DNA of 58,783 nt, taken from Labilibaculum manganireducens (GTDB lineage Bacteria > Bacteroidota > Bacteroidia > Bacteroidales > Marinifilaceae). Under the pieces are notes generated by a model. The model had not been told where the DNA came from, did no database searches, and saw only the letters and a program-made list of their open reading frames with translations. This document shows, in pieces, positions 33,751-42,775 of this stretch. Where the stretch lies: NCBI RefSeq assembly GCF_002843385.1, contig NZ_MVDE01000033.1, positions 1 through 58,783 of the forward strand, read 5' to 3'. Position numbers and translations under genes: made by a program. Within the stretch, counting starts at the first letter, position 1. Every line of letters begins with the position of its first letter.

Positions 33751-34872
33751 ATGTTTACTCAAAAAAGAAGTGAAAATATAGTCTATTGTTTAATATGCGC
33801 TATTGTATTGGCTTTGCCAGTTTTCACATTAAAAGGCGGTGATGAATTTAGCTGGAGCAGAGTTATTTTAGAGTGGATTCGAGTCCTCCCTTTTTTACTT
33901 ATTTTCATTATAAACAATAGTCTGTTGGTCCCCAAACTACTATTTCAGAAAAAATTTATCTGGTATTTCACCTCAATATCTGCAATAGTTATTTTGTTTT
34001 CTGCTATAAACCATTTACCTAACGTACTTCATGATTTTTTGTTTTCCGGACACATTCCTAGGAATATGCCTATGCATCCCGGTGAACATATGAAACCGGA
34101 AAGTATGATGGATCCGTTTCGAAAACCACCCAATGATAGAAAACCACTGTTTGAAGGTTACAAATCTTTCAACTACATCATTTTCGAAAATATGATTATT
34201 TCCTTTTTGGTGATAGGTTTCAATAATGCTATAAAGATAGGTATTCAAAGACATTTAGAAGAATTGCAACATGAGGAAAAAGAAAAAATTTATTTAAAAA
34301 CAGAACTCTCCTTTCTACGCCAACAAATTAGCCCTCATTTTTTCATGAATACACTCAACAACATTCACGCTCTAATAGAGATAGATCAGATTCAGGCTCA
34401 AAAATCAATAATAAAATTATCTAAACTAATGAGATATCTACTGAATGAATCGCAACAAGGAACAGCAACAATCAGAGAAGAATTTGAATTCATGACTTCC
34501 TACATCGACTTGATGCGTATTCGATATTCAGATAAAGTGAAAATTAATATAGATCTTGATGTAAAAGAGGATTATATAAAAATCCCTTCCTTACTTTTTA
34601 TTTCTCTGGTAGAAAATGCTTTTAAATATGGGGTCAGCTATTCACAGGAATCCTATATTTTCATTGATGCAAAACAGGATCAGCATTGGTTGATCTTTGA
34701 AATAAAAAACAGTGTATCCCCTTTATCAAAAAAAGAAAAAGGTATTGGTGTAGGCTTGGTTAATTTGCAAAAACAATTGGATATTCTGTTTGATGGGATC
34801 CAGAGCTTAAACATTACTGAAAGTGAAAACGAATATTACGTTAGACTTACAATTCCTTTAGAAAATGATTAA
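33751..34872 (+). CDS. LytS-type sensor histidine kinase
   Basis: About 373 residues from the ATG at 33751 (MFTQKRSENIVYC); an upstream TTG at 33691 could add 20 residues. Four hydrophobic segments form the sensor part (CLICAIVLALPVFTL, VLPFLLIFIINNSLLVPKLL, WYFTSISAIVILFSAI, FNYIIFENMIISFLVIGF). The cytoplasmic part has the His_kinase (PF06580) box LRQQISPHFFMNTLNNIHAL, containing the phosphorylated His, and an ATPase domain with N box SLVENAFKYG and GIGVGLVNLQKQL. A Met/Pro/His-rich loop (PRNMPMHPGEHMKPESMMDP) between segments 3 and 4 could bind metal. Its gene overlaps the regulator gene by eight bases. Confidence 0.9.
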   Translation: MFTQKRSENIVYCLICAIVLALPVFTLKGGDEFSWSRVILEWIRVLPFLLIFIINNSLLVPKLLFQKKFIWYFTSISAIVILFSAINHLPNVLHDFLFSGHIPRNMPMHPGEHMKPESMMDPFRKPPNDRKPLFEGYKSFNYIIFENMIISFLVIGFNNAIKIGIQRHLEELQHEEKEKIYLKTELSFLRQQISPHFFMNTLNNIHALIEIDQIQAQKSIIKLSKLMRYLLNESQQGTATIREEFEFMTSYIDLMRIRYSDKVKINIDLDVKEDYIKIPSLLFISLVENAFKYGVSYSQESYIFIDAKQDQHWLIFEIKNSVSPLSKKEKGIGVGLVNLQKQLDILFDGIQSLNITESENEYYVRLTIPLEND

Positions 34873-35578
34873 TTGCATAGCCATAGACGACGAACCCCTA
34901 GCTTTAAAACAAATAACCGGGTACATTGAAAAAACTGCTTTTTTAAATCTTAAGGCTAGCTTCGAGAATGCCATGGATGCTCTGCAGTTTATTGCAGAAA
35001 ATAAGATTGATCTGATTTTTCTGGATATTCATATGCCCGATCTGAATGGTATGGACATGGCTAAATCACTAGACAATCGTCCAAAAATAATTTTCACAAC
35101 TGCGTATAGCGAATATGCAATAGATGGATTTAAGGTAAATGCCCTTGATTATATCCTGAAACCTCTTGACTATACTACTTTTTTAAAATCAGCACTAAAG
35201 GCTCAAATGCACCTCGACCACATCAGTTCTAAAACCGAAGATCTAAATGCAAATTCTGATCACTTATTTATTAAATCGGAATACAAAATTATCAGAATCG
35301 AAATTAAAAACATACTTTACATTGAAGGTATGCGAGAATATGTGCGCATTCATTTAGATAATACGAAACCATTAATGACACTACTTAGCATGAAGAAGAT
35401 AGAAGAAAAACTTCCATCCTCACCATTCATGAGAGTTCACCGATCCTTCATTGTAAACCTACAAAAAATCACAACTATAGAACGAAGCAGAATCATCTTT
35501 AATGATGTTTACATTCCAATAAGTGATCAATACAAAGAAAAATTTCAACATTTTATCGACAATAATTTCCTGATTTAA
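34865..35578 (+). CDS. LytTR response regulator
   Basis: 237 residues: receiver domain (1-120) with the acidic pair DDE at 8-10, phosphorylated Asp in DLIFLDIHMPDLNGMDMA and Lys in DYILKPLDY, then a LytTR DNA-binding domain (about 140-237; IKNILYIEGMREYVRIHLDN, FMRVHRSFIVNLQKI). Translationally coupled to the kinase gene (8-bp overlap). LytTR proteins bind pairs of short direct repeats; the 27-nt motif found before three neighbouring units is a candidate target. Confidence 0.92.
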   Translation: MINCIAIDDEPLALKQITGYIEKTAFLNLKASFENAMDALQFIAENKIDLIFLDIHMPDLNGMDMAKSLDNRPKIIFTTAYSEYAIDGFKVNALDYILKPLDYTTFLKSALKAQMHLDHISSKTEDLNANSDHLFIKSEYKIIRIEIKNILYIEGMREYVRIHLDNTKPLMTLLSMKKIEEKLPSSPFMRVHRSFIVNLQKITTIERSRIIFNDVYIPISDQYKEKFQHFIDNNFLI

Positions 35579-35582
35579 AAAG

Positions 35583-35897
35583 TCAGAGAATAAATTTTAA
35601 TTCCACTTCGTTGTCGCGCCCTTCTTTTTGCTTTAACTGAAACTGCCCTTTCGGATTAATTTTCAAGCCCTTTTCAGAGGAAGAACTCGTAATTCTATCC
35701 TTTAACTCAGTCTGAACTTCCTGTGACAAATGATCATTAAAGTGCAGAAAAAAAGAATTTAAATTCGCATCGTCAAACTGAATCAAGAAAGCATTGCTGT
35801 CTACAAACAACAAATCATCATAAGGATAAGAAATTGTAAATCCCAGCTCTTCAATCAACTCTTTTATTTTTGTTAATTCCCGGTATACCGCACTCAT
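35583..35897 (-). CDS. Small acidic protein of unknown function
   Basis: 104 residues, no signal peptide. The alternating pattern (ELIEELGFTISYPYDDLLFVDSNAFLIQFDD) suggests an alpha-beta fold similar in size to type III secretion-chaperone-like or YbjN-like proteins. The second half contains a helix and a short basic segment, ending VELKFIL. Seven bases behind the Nif11-like gene on the same strand, so the two are one operon; convergent with the LytTR gene. No family recognised. Confidence 0.6.
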   Translation of the reverse strand: MSAVYRELTKIKELIEELGFTISYPYDDLLFVDSNAFLIQFDDANLNSFFLHFNDHLSQEVQTELKDRITSSSSEKGLKINPKGQFQLKQKEGRDNEVELKFIL

Positions 35898-35904
35898 AGA
35901 TGTA

Positions 35905-36156
35905 TTATTTTGTATGACAAATAATTAATTCAAACAAATGTTTCAGATTAAAAAGATTATCTGCCTGCTCGGCAAACTGGCATTCAGAATGTAAATGATT
36001 AAAAGCCTCTTCAAATTCGGCATCCGAAAACTCCAAATCCTCAACAATCTGAAACTTTCTAAATTCCATAATTCCATTTAATTTGTAAAGCGATTTCCGA
36101 AAACTGGAATCGCGATCCGCGTTTTTCATGAATTTTATTGCATTTCCTATCGACAT
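35905..36156 (-). CDS. Nif11-like small protein
   Basis: 83 residues from the ATG at 36156 (MSIGNAIKFMKNADRDSSFRK); the open frame extends further upstream but the family pattern begins here. The sequence follows the Nif11 pattern: SxxxAxxFxxxxxxDxxFRxxL, then a short helix and a DLEFSDAEFEEAFNHL segment equivalent to GFDFTxEEL. Nif11 domains serve as leader peptides of some RiPP precursors, but many stand-alone members are of unknown role. There is no Gly-Gly cleavage site with a core peptide and no maturase nearby, so I favour a stand-alone function. Confidence 0.55.
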   Translation of the reverse strand: MSIGNAIKFMKNADRDSSFRKSLYKLNGIMEFRKFQIVEDLEFSDAEFEEAFNHLHSECQFAEQADNLFNLKHLFELIICHTK

Positions 36157-36360
36157 ATGCTTAGATTTTACATTTTTGTTAGTATTTTCCAACTCAATCC
36201 AACATTTATGTAGGACAAAGTCCTTTTCACAACTGATTACAAATCCAATAAACAAAGTAATTATAGAAAATCATCTCTGTTTTTATAGAATTACTGCAAT
36301 TCATATGCCAAGGAATTTCTGCTCTGTACAAAAGAAATACCCTCAATTAAAAATTTCATT

Positions 36361-36398
36361 CGTTGATAAAATCCTCCATTCCGTTGATTCCTTTTTCA
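36361..36398 (+). promoter_or_regulatory. Shared 27-nt motif, copy 3 (before the VTC gene)
   Basis: GATAAAATCCTCCATTCCGT followed by TGATTCC and T5. It aligns gap-free over 27 bases with copy 1 (19 identical) and stands 60 bases before the polyphosphate polymerase start. It connects this operon to the LytS/LytTR pair. Confidence 0.5.
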
Positions 36399-36453
36399 AA
36401 AACGGCTCTATTGTAATATTTTCGAAACAAAATTAATCAACTGGAAACCAAGT

Positions 36454-37206
36454 ATGAATACGGAATGTTTTGATCAAATTAAATTAGTAGACATGGAAAA
36501 GGTGAGGTTAATGAACCGAACAGATCGGAAGTTTTGGTTTCATTCCGATTACCTTCCTAAACTATTACAGGAAGTGCAACATGACTACCACCTCCTATGC
36601 ATCGAAGGGAAAAGTCTACTATCCTACTCTACTGCCTATTTCGACACCAAAAACGACCGTATGTTTTCAGCCCATCACAATGGCAAATTGAATCGTTTTA
36701 AAATTCGAAAAAGAACTTACATTGATTCTGGCATTCATTTTTTGGAAATCAAATTCAAAAATAACAAAGGAAGAACCATTAAGAAAAGAATCCCTTGTGC
36801 TCTCGATAATTCCTCATTCACTAGTACAGAATCTCAGTTCATTAATTCACACACTCCATTTTATACAAAAGAATTAATTCCCTCCTTGCTCAACAAATTC
36901 TCACGATTGACTTTAGTGAACAAAAACCTAAAAGAAAGATGTACCATCGATTTAGACATTGAATTTGAAGTAGCAAATCGCATTGTTACCCTTGACAATC
37001 TGGTTGTTGTGGAGATAAAATCGGATGGAAAATCTAATGTGTCGCCACTAGCACAGGCTTTGCGCAAAAATAGAATTAAAACCAGTGGTTTTAGTAAATA
37101 CTGTATTGGCCGCTGCATCACCGATCCAATTCTAAAGCGGAATATATTCAAAGAAAAAATTAGAACCATCGAAAAAGTTACCCAAACAAGTATTCATATA
37201 ATTTAA
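36454..37206 (+). CDS. VTC-domain polyphosphate polymerase-like protein
   Basis: 250 residues matching the VTC domain, a triphosphate-tunnel fold that in yeast Vtc4 polymerises inorganic polyphosphate from ATP. Tunnel-lining basic and acidic residues are visible in order: NRTDRKFWF, STAYFDTKN, FKIRKRTYIDS, LEIKFKNNKGRTIKKRI, TIDLDIEFEV, VVVEIKSDGKSN and SKYCIGRC. No SPX domain or membrane segment is present, so the protein is cytoplasmic. In bacteria it typically sits next to a DUF4956 membrane protein, as here (six bases away). Function is inferred from the fold; bacterial VTC proteins are little characterised. Confidence 0.85.
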   Translation: MNTECFDQIKLVDMEKVRLMNRTDRKFWFHSDYLPKLLQEVQHDYHLLCIEGKSLLSYSTAYFDTKNDRMFSAHHNGKLNRFKIRKRTYIDSGIHFLEIKFKNNKGRTIKKRIPCALDNSSFTSTESQFINSHTPFYTKELIPSLLNKFSRLTLVNKNLKERCTIDLDIEFEVANRIVTLDNLVVVEIKSDGKSNVSPLAQALRKNRIKTSGFSKYCIGRCITDPILKRNIFKEKIRTIEKVTQTSIHII

Positions 37207-37212
37207 ATAAGC

Positions 37213-37902
37213 ATGCTCGATCTATTACAAATTTCAGACACGATTAGCAAAACAGTACCTGCTATAACTGAAATAAGTTCTTGGGAAGAAGAATTTCGAT
37301 TTTTGGGAATCAAACTGATTAATATTGGCGATTTTACAGAACTCATCATCCGTTTCATTTTTAATACCTCGCTTATTTTTATGGTAACCCATGGCATGTA
37401 TGCAAGGAACAGCAGTCGGAAAGATTTTTATTTCAGCTATCTATCTATTGGTGTGATTGTTTTCTTACTATGCTTCCTGCTAAACAGTGTAAAACTCGAA
37501 CTTGGATTCGCTCTTGGCTTATTTGCCGTTTTTGGAATTATCAGATATCGAACCGATGCCATTCCAATAAAGGAAATGACTTATCTTTTCATCATTATAG
37601 GTATATCAGTAATGAACGCACTTGCCAACAAAAAGGTAAGTTATGCCGAATTAATCCTGACGAACTCGCTTATTATTGCCGGACTTTGGTTTCTCGAAAA
37701 AAGATTAATGCTTAAGCAGGAAAAATCCATTAAACTGATTTATGAGAAAATTGAAAACATTCACATGGAAAACCATGATAAATTGTTGGACGATTTTCAA
37801 ACGAGAACAGGAATCAACGTTATCCGATATGAAATTGAACGAATCGATTTTCTGAGAGATGTTGCAGAAATAACCCTCTACTACAATGTTAATGGTCAAT
37901 AA
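37213..37902 (+). CDS. DUF4956 membrane protein
   Basis: 229 residues. After a 35-residue N-terminal part there are four hydrophobic segments (IIRFIFNTSLIFMVTHGMYA, FSYLSIGVIVFLLCFLL, FALGLFAVFGIIRYRTD, TYLFIIIGISVMNAL/ILTNSLIIAGLWFL), followed by a cytoplasmic C-terminal domain (about 180-229). The signature FGIIRYRTDAIPIKEMTYLF is typical of DUF4956, which co-occurs with VTC polymerases. It is probably the membrane platform or translocation channel for the product of the polymerase; that is inference from linkage. Confidence 0.85.
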   Translation: MLDLLQISDTISKTVPAITEISSWEEEFRFLGIKLINIGDFTELIIRFIFNTSLIFMVTHGMYARNSSRKDFYFSYLSIGVIVFLLCFLLNSVKLELGFALGLFAVFGIIRYRTDAIPIKEMTYLFIIIGISVMNALANKKVSYAELILTNSLIIAGLWFLEKRLMLKQEKSIKLIYEKIENIHMENHDKLLDDFQTRTGINVIRYEIERIDFLRDVAEITLYYNVNGQ

Positions 37903-37924
37903 TAATCAACCCAAATCTTAGATT

Positions 37925-38575
37925 ATGAAGCATCTGATAAGAAAGACTCCCTACCTAATTATACTACTTTTGATTCTTGTTACTTCGGCAAGAGCACAGG
38001 AAGTTGAAAATGATTTTCAAACAAGAACATCAATCACTTTAAGTACAAAACTGCTCAAAAACCTAAAGCTCGATATTACGCCTGAATTGCGTTTCGAAGA
38101 CAGCTTTACTCTTGACAAATACCTTTTGGAAGGAAAGCTTTCTTATGGAGTGTCAGATAATTTATCACTTGGTGCAGGATACCGGTATTACGTAAATAAA
38201 AGAGAAAGCAAAAGCACCGAATTTGATAATCGGTATTCATTCAGCATAAAATACGAAAAAGTCTGCCTCCGTTTCGAACCATCTCTAAAAATTAGCTATA
38301 CTAACGACTCTGATGATGATTCGAACAGTAATTTACTTCGATGCAAAGCCTCGGTGAAATACAATATCCGAAAATGCAAAGTAACTCCTTTTGCAGGTGC
38401 CGAAGCTTTTCAGGAGTTTAACGGCGACGGCCTTATAAAAATGCGGTATTTTCTTGGTCTGGATTATAAAATCTGCAAAAAGAATTACATCGAAGCCAGT
38501 TATAAATTCGATTACTTTCAGAATGAATTAAAAAATAAACACATTGTTAGCATCGGTTATAAATTTAAATTTTAA
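37925..38575 (+). CDS. DUF2490-like outer-membrane barrel protein
   Basis: 216 residues with signal peptide (about 1-26, ending SARAQ). The mature protein has the DUF2490 pattern of alternating strands: DFQTRTSITLSTKLLKNLKL, LDITPELRFEDSF, LSLGAGYRYYVNKR, and terminal HIVSIGYKFKF. It lies 22 bases after the DUF4956 gene and so is part of the VTC operon. It may act as an outer-membrane exit or anchor for whatever this module produces, but nothing more specific is visible. Confidence 0.75.
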   Translation: MKHLIRKTPYLIILLLILVTSARAQEVENDFQTRTSITLSTKLLKNLKLDITPELRFEDSFTLDKYLLEGKLSYGVSDNLSLGAGYRYYVNKRESKSTEFDNRYSFSIKYEKVCLRFEPSLKISYTNDSDDDSNSNLLRCKASVKYNIRKCKVTPFAGAEAFQEFNGDGLIKMRYFLGLDYKICKKNYIEASYKFDYFQNELKNKHIVSIGYKFKF

Positions 38576-38790
38576 ACACAGTATTACAAACTAGAGTATC
38601 AGTCTTTAATTTCATTTCTGTTATAAATAATGCATTAGCAATAATAAAAAAAACAGCAAATGAATCTGTCTTATACTTTTATCGATTACGATACAGCATT
38701 CAATCATACACCGCAAGTCTAAGGTTACAAATATAATTAAGGATAAATGCTGTTACAAACTATTTAAATTAACCATTAACAAATTACACT

Positions 38791-40521
38791 ATGACAATGG
38801 AAAAAAAATTATTTTTCGTCGCCGCGGTATTTCTAAACTTTACCTTTCTTTCGTGCGAACGAGATACTAAACTGTATCAGACCGAAGACGAAGAGGTAAT
38901 TAATGACGAAGGAAATGCAGAAAGTCATGATAATTCTGATGATTATACATGGGATAACACCAGTGAAATTCCGGTCTTGTTAAACGATAATTCAATTGTG
39001 TGCAATGCAATTGGTGTAAGCATAGACGAAAGTACCCTTACCATAACATCTGCAGGTACTTACAACATTAGTGGTTCACTCTCCAACGGACAAATTATTG
39101 TTGATACTGAAGACGAAGACATTGTTAGACTCCTACTAAATGGAGTTACGATTACCTGTTCGTACAATTCGCCCATTTATGTGAGAAATGCAGAAAAAAC
39201 AATGATCGTACTGCAGGAAGGCACGCAAAATTACCTTACCGATGGAATAACATACACTTATGCCGAGTCTGATGATGATTCCAACGCAAGTATTTACAGC
39301 AAAGATGACCTGACTATTTACGGTAAGGGTTCTCTTACCGTAGCTGGAAATTTTAACGATGGAATTACCAGTAAAGACGGCCTTATTATAGAAAGTGATT
39401 TAATCACTGTGAATGCGGTTGATGATGGCATAAGAGGAAAAGACTATCTTATAATTAAAGATATAGAGCTTACTGTTATTTGTGGCGGGGACGGTTTAAA
39501 ATCTGACAACGATGAAGATTCTTCAAAAGGCTATATTTCTATTGAGACGGGAACATTTACCATTACCGCAGATGGCGATGCCGTTTCTGCCGAAACAGAT
39601 GTTTTAATTGCCTATTGTGAAATGAACATTATATCAGGAAACGGCAGTACTGGCAGTGTTTATTCAACTACATCCATGAAAGGAATCAAAGCAAATGAAA
39701 TAATAAGTATCGACAATGGCATTTTTACGATTAATTCAACTGACGACGCTATTCATTCAAATGGAAGCATCACCATTAATGAAGGTACTTTTGAGATTGC
39801 CTCTGGTGATGACGGCATACACGCTGACGCTGACCTGGATATCATTGGAGGATACATCAACATCAGTAAATCTTACGAAGGATTGGAAAGTGCCCAAGGA
39901 AACATCAACATTTATGAAGGAGAAATATTCGTAATATCGAGTGATGATGGCGTTAATGTCTCCGCAGGTAGTAATTCTAACAGACCTGGCGGAACAAAAT
40001 CCTCAACCTCTTATTCTCTGAATATTTACGGTGGCTACATTGCAATTAATTCGAAGGGAGATGGATTGGATTCCAATGGTGCAATTACTATTAGCGGAGG
40101 AACTATAATCGTTAGCAGTTCTGAATTAAGTGATAACAATGCCATAGATTACGATGGCTCCTGTGTAGTTAGCGGAGGATTGATTATAGCATCAGGTACT
40201 TCGAGAATGAATCAGGCACCCAGCACATCTTCATCTCAGTACTCAGTTTCAATCACATTTAGCTCAACTCAAAAAGCAGGAAGAATGATCCATATTGAAA
40301 GTACTGATGGCAGTCAAATTCTGACGGTAAAACCTAAAAAATCTTTCCAGTCTTTGGTCGTTTCTTCTCCCGATTTAAAAAAAGGAACTACCTACAATAT
40401 TTATCAGGATGGAAGTTCTACCGGATCAGAGGAGAATGGCCTGTACACAAATGGGACATATACTGCAGGTAGCAAATATTCAAGTTTTAGCATATCAAGC
40501 ATGGTGACCTATGTAAATTAA
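38791..40521 (+). CDS. Beta-helix lipoprotein with carbohydrate-binding (DUF4353-like) domain
   Basis: 576 residues (start at 38791 or at the second ATG, 38797). Lipobox FTFLSC is followed by a strongly acidic linker (TEDEEVINDEGNAESHDNSDD). The remainder is a right-handed beta-helix with many short repeats of the type DDGIRGKDYLIIKD, GDDGIHADADLDIIGGYINI and GDGLDSNGAITISGGTIIV, rich in Asp and Gly, ending in a beta domain. Proteins of this class (DUF4353) are repeatedly linked to VTC/DUF4956 genes, often with CotH kinases, which are absent here. The acidic ladder could bind calcium. Location: outer membrane surface or periplasm. Confidence 0.8.
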   Translation: MTMEKKLFFVAAVFLNFTFLSCERDTKLYQTEDEEVINDEGNAESHDNSDDYTWDNTSEIPVLLNDNSIVCNAIGVSIDESTLTITSAGTYNISGSLSNGQIIVDTEDEDIVRLLLNGVTITCSYNSPIYVRNAEKTMIVLQEGTQNYLTDGITYTYAESDDDSNASIYSKDDLTIYGKGSLTVAGNFNDGITSKDGLIIESDLITVNAVDDGIRGKDYLIIKDIELTVICGGDGLKSDNDEDSSKGYISIETGTFTITADGDAVSAETDVLIAYCEMNIISGNGSTGSVYSTTSMKGIKANEIISIDNGIFTINSTDDAIHSNGSITINEGTFEIASGDDGIHADADLDIIGGYINISKSYEGLESAQGNINIYEGEIFVISSDDGVNVSAGSNSNRPGGTKSSTSYSLNIYGGYIAINSKGDGLDSNGAITISGGTIIVSSSELSDNNAIDYDGSCVVSGGLIIASGTSRMNQAPSTSSSQYSVSITFSSTQKAGRMIHIESTDGSQILTVKPKKSFQSLVVSSPDLKKGTTYNIYQDGSSTGSEENGLYTNGTYTAGSKYSSFSISSMVTYVN

Positions 40522-40545
40522 AAAAAACATAACTCTATGATCTTT

Positions 40546-40588
40546 GCAGATTCTTTCATAACAAGAAAGAATCTGCTTGCTTTTTTAG
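40546..40588 (+). terminator. Terminator of the VTC module
   Basis: GCAGATTCTTTC (40546-40557) and GAAAGAATCTGC (40565-40576) form a perfect 12-bp stem followed by TTGCTTTTTT. Confidence 0.88.
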
Positions 40589-40744
40589 CATCACCCTCCT
40601 AATCTGAAACAAAATATATTTAAAATAAGGATAAATTTGACTTGCCGTTTGAAATATTATAGAATTCTACCACTTAAATCTTTGTTAGGTCAAATCGAAA
40701 ATTAAACTTCATTGGTAATAGTAGGCTGACAGTTTTGCACCATC

Positions 40745-41461
40745 TTATAAAAAATTCTTATCCAAATATTCCTGAAATCTCTCTTTATACATATCACTCA
40801 CCGGTATGTATGTCTTTCCAAAAATTATTCGGCTACGTTCTATGGTGTCAATTTTATCAAGATTGACAATATACGACCGGTGAACACGCATAAATCTGTC
40901 TTCCGGCAATTTTTGTTCAAGGGACTTCATTGAATTGAGCGATAAAATTGGTTTCTCGTTTTCTATTGTATGAACTTTAATGTAATCTTTTAACCCCTCG
41001 ATGAATAAAATATCATTAAAATTGATCCTACGGATTTTATATTCCGACTTAAGAAACAAAAATTGACTATTGGCTTGAATGATTGGTTGTGCATCCATTT
41101 CCAGTTCACATTGTTTATGCGCTTTTCTGGCCGCTTTAAGAAATTCTTCATAGCTAAACGGCTTCAGTAGATAATCAAGCGCATTTAATTTAAAACCTTC
41201 AAGAGCATACTTCTCGTAGGCAGTTGTAAAAATGATTTTATGCGCACCTTCAAGACTTCGTGTAAATTCAATCCCTGTCAAATCAGGCATTTGTATGTCA
41301 ACAAAAATTAAATCGACCGGTTGCGACGATAAAAAATCAATCGCATCCAGCGGATGATCAAATTCACCAACCAATTCCAGAAAAGATGTTTTCTTAATGT
41401 ATTCGCTCACCAAATTAAGGGCAAGCGGTTCATCGTCGATAACAATGGCTTTCAATTTCAT
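40745..41461 (-). CDS. LytTR response regulator of the MacAB-TolC operon
   Basis: 238 residues: receiver domain with DDE at 9-11, phosphorylated Asp in DLIFVDIQMPDLTGIEF and Lys in DYLLKPFSY, then LytTR domain (FNDILFIEGLKDYIKVHTIE, FMRVHRSYIVNLDKI). It resembles the regulator at 34865-35578 closely in domain C-terminal motifs, so the two pairs are paralogous. Last gene of a six-gene minus-strand unit that begins with a TolC-type channel. Confidence 0.92.
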   Translation of the reverse strand: MKLKAIVIDDEPLALNLVSEYIKKTSFLELVGEFDHPLDAIDFLSSQPVDLIFVDIQMPDLTGIEFTRSLEGAHKIIFTTAYEKYALEGFKLNALDYLLKPFSYEEFLKAARKAHKQCELEMDAQPIIQANSQFLFLKSEYKIRRINFNDILFIEGLKDYIKVHTIENEKPILSLNSMKSLEQKLPEDRFMRVHRSYIVNLDKIDTIERSRIIFGKTYIPVSDMYKERFQEYLDKNFL

Positions 41462-41554
41462 ATGATTATAATTTTAAACTTTTGCCATATGGAACTTACC
41501 ATGCTTGGAATAATCATCCCCCTGTGTGTCAAAATCGCTTTGGCATGGCTCGTT

Positions 41555-42661
41555 TCATATTGTCAAATTTTTAATGTTCAGATAGACCCTGAAAGTTGGT
41601 TCATTGTTGCTGATTTTTAAATCGTATTGATCGGGAAATAAAAGATTCAGCCTCTTTTTTACATTTTCAAGACCTATACCCGAGTATTGCAAATCATCCA
41701 CCCGACCTCTTTGCCCAACACTGTTTTCACAATAAAAATGAATCTGGTCATCCTCAATTTCCATTCCAATAGTAATGAATGAGCGGTCGCGGTAACTCAA
41801 TCCATGCTTAAAAGCATTCTCGACAAATGGAACAAAAAGTAATGGTGGGATCGAAAAATCAGTATAGTCTTTCGGAAATTCGATCTGCAATTCCACTCTG
41901 GAACTCAGCCTAAGCTTCATCAGATCGATGTAATTGCTCATAAAATCTATTTCGTGACTCATTAGCGTTTCGCCATGTTCCGATTCGTAAAGCAGATATC
42001 GCATCAATTTCGAAAGTTTCAGCACCGATTCCTGTGCCGTTGACCCGTCAATACCAATTAGCGAGTAAATATTATTTAGGGTATTGAAGAAAAAGTGCGG
42101 ACTAACCTGATTTTTCAGGAAGGCCAGTTCCGAGTTTAGTTTTTCCTTTTCAAGCTCCTTTTGTTTTTCTTCATTCTGTTTCAATTTTTTCATCACACCA
42201 AGCCCCATTGCAAAACCCGAAATCAGAAACGAAACCAGAATGTGGTTATAAATCCCGAAAGCCTTCATCGGAGGCCGTATGTTATTGTCTTCGGTCAATT
42301 TTTTCATGACTTCCTGAAATTTGGCATTCTGAACCGAATCAAAAAGAATCGTATCATTAATATAGGAAGTCAAAAAGTAGGTGCCCAGAATCAATCCGGA
42401 AAGGATAACAAGATAACTTACTTTTCTATCCTGAAGAAAAAAACTTGGTATCAACCAAAGATAGCCAACATAAAAAATAAATCCTGCAGAAAGAGTATGC
42501 ACATAAAACTGATACAAATGATGCCTGTCACTTGAGTCAAAAGCATTATTTAAATAGAATGGAATACTGATAATTATAATCCAGGCAATAACATGCAATC
42601 CTATGCTGATTTTTTTATCAGATATGCTTAAAATTTTAGCCATTGATTTTATTTTTACCAA
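41555..42661 (-). CDS. LytS-type sensor histidine kinase of the MacAB-TolC operon
   Basis: 368 residues (start 42661, or the internal ATG at 42643). Four hydrophobic segments (IGLHVIAWIIIISIPFYL, LSAGFIFYVGYLWLIPSFFL, YLVILSGLILGTYFL, HILVSFLISGFAMGLGV) precede the His_kinase box FLKNQVSPHFFFNTLNNIYSLIG and the ATPase domain with VPFVENAFKHG and GIGLENVKKRL. The sensor part lacks the Met/His-rich loop of the other LytS here. It stands directly behind the exporter permease gene and 93 bases before its regulator gene, so exporter activity and sensing are probably coupled. Confidence 0.9.
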   Translation of the reverse strand: MVKIKSMAKILSISDKKISIGLHVIAWIIIISIPFYLNNAFDSSDRHHLYQFYVHTLSAGFIFYVGYLWLIPSFFLQDRKVSYLVILSGLILGTYFLTSYINDTILFDSVQNAKFQEVMKKLTEDNNIRPPMKAFGIYNHILVSFLISGFAMGLGVMKKLKQNEEKQKELEKEKLNSELAFLKNQVSPHFFFNTLNNIYSLIGIDGSTAQESVLKLSKLMRYLLYESEHGETLMSHEIDFMSNYIDLMKLRLSSRVELQIEFPKDYTDFSIPPLLFVPFVENAFKHGLSYRDRSFITIGMEIEDDQIHFYCENSVGQRGRVDDLQYSGIGLENVKKRLNLLFPDQYDLKISNNEPTFRVYLNIKNLTI

Positions 42662-42775
42662 AGATAATTAACCGCTACTCTAAAAAAAATGTTTTAACCA
42701 AATTCAGGTGTTCCATGCAGGCAATTAGAGATTCCCTTTGTCTCTTTTTCTTCCATCTTATCCAATCATCCAATA

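Noticed and set aside
35905-36156. Nif11-like gene as a RiPP precursor
   Set aside because: There is no Gly-Gly or similar cleavage site with a core peptide, and no modifying enzyme or peptidase-exporter nearby.
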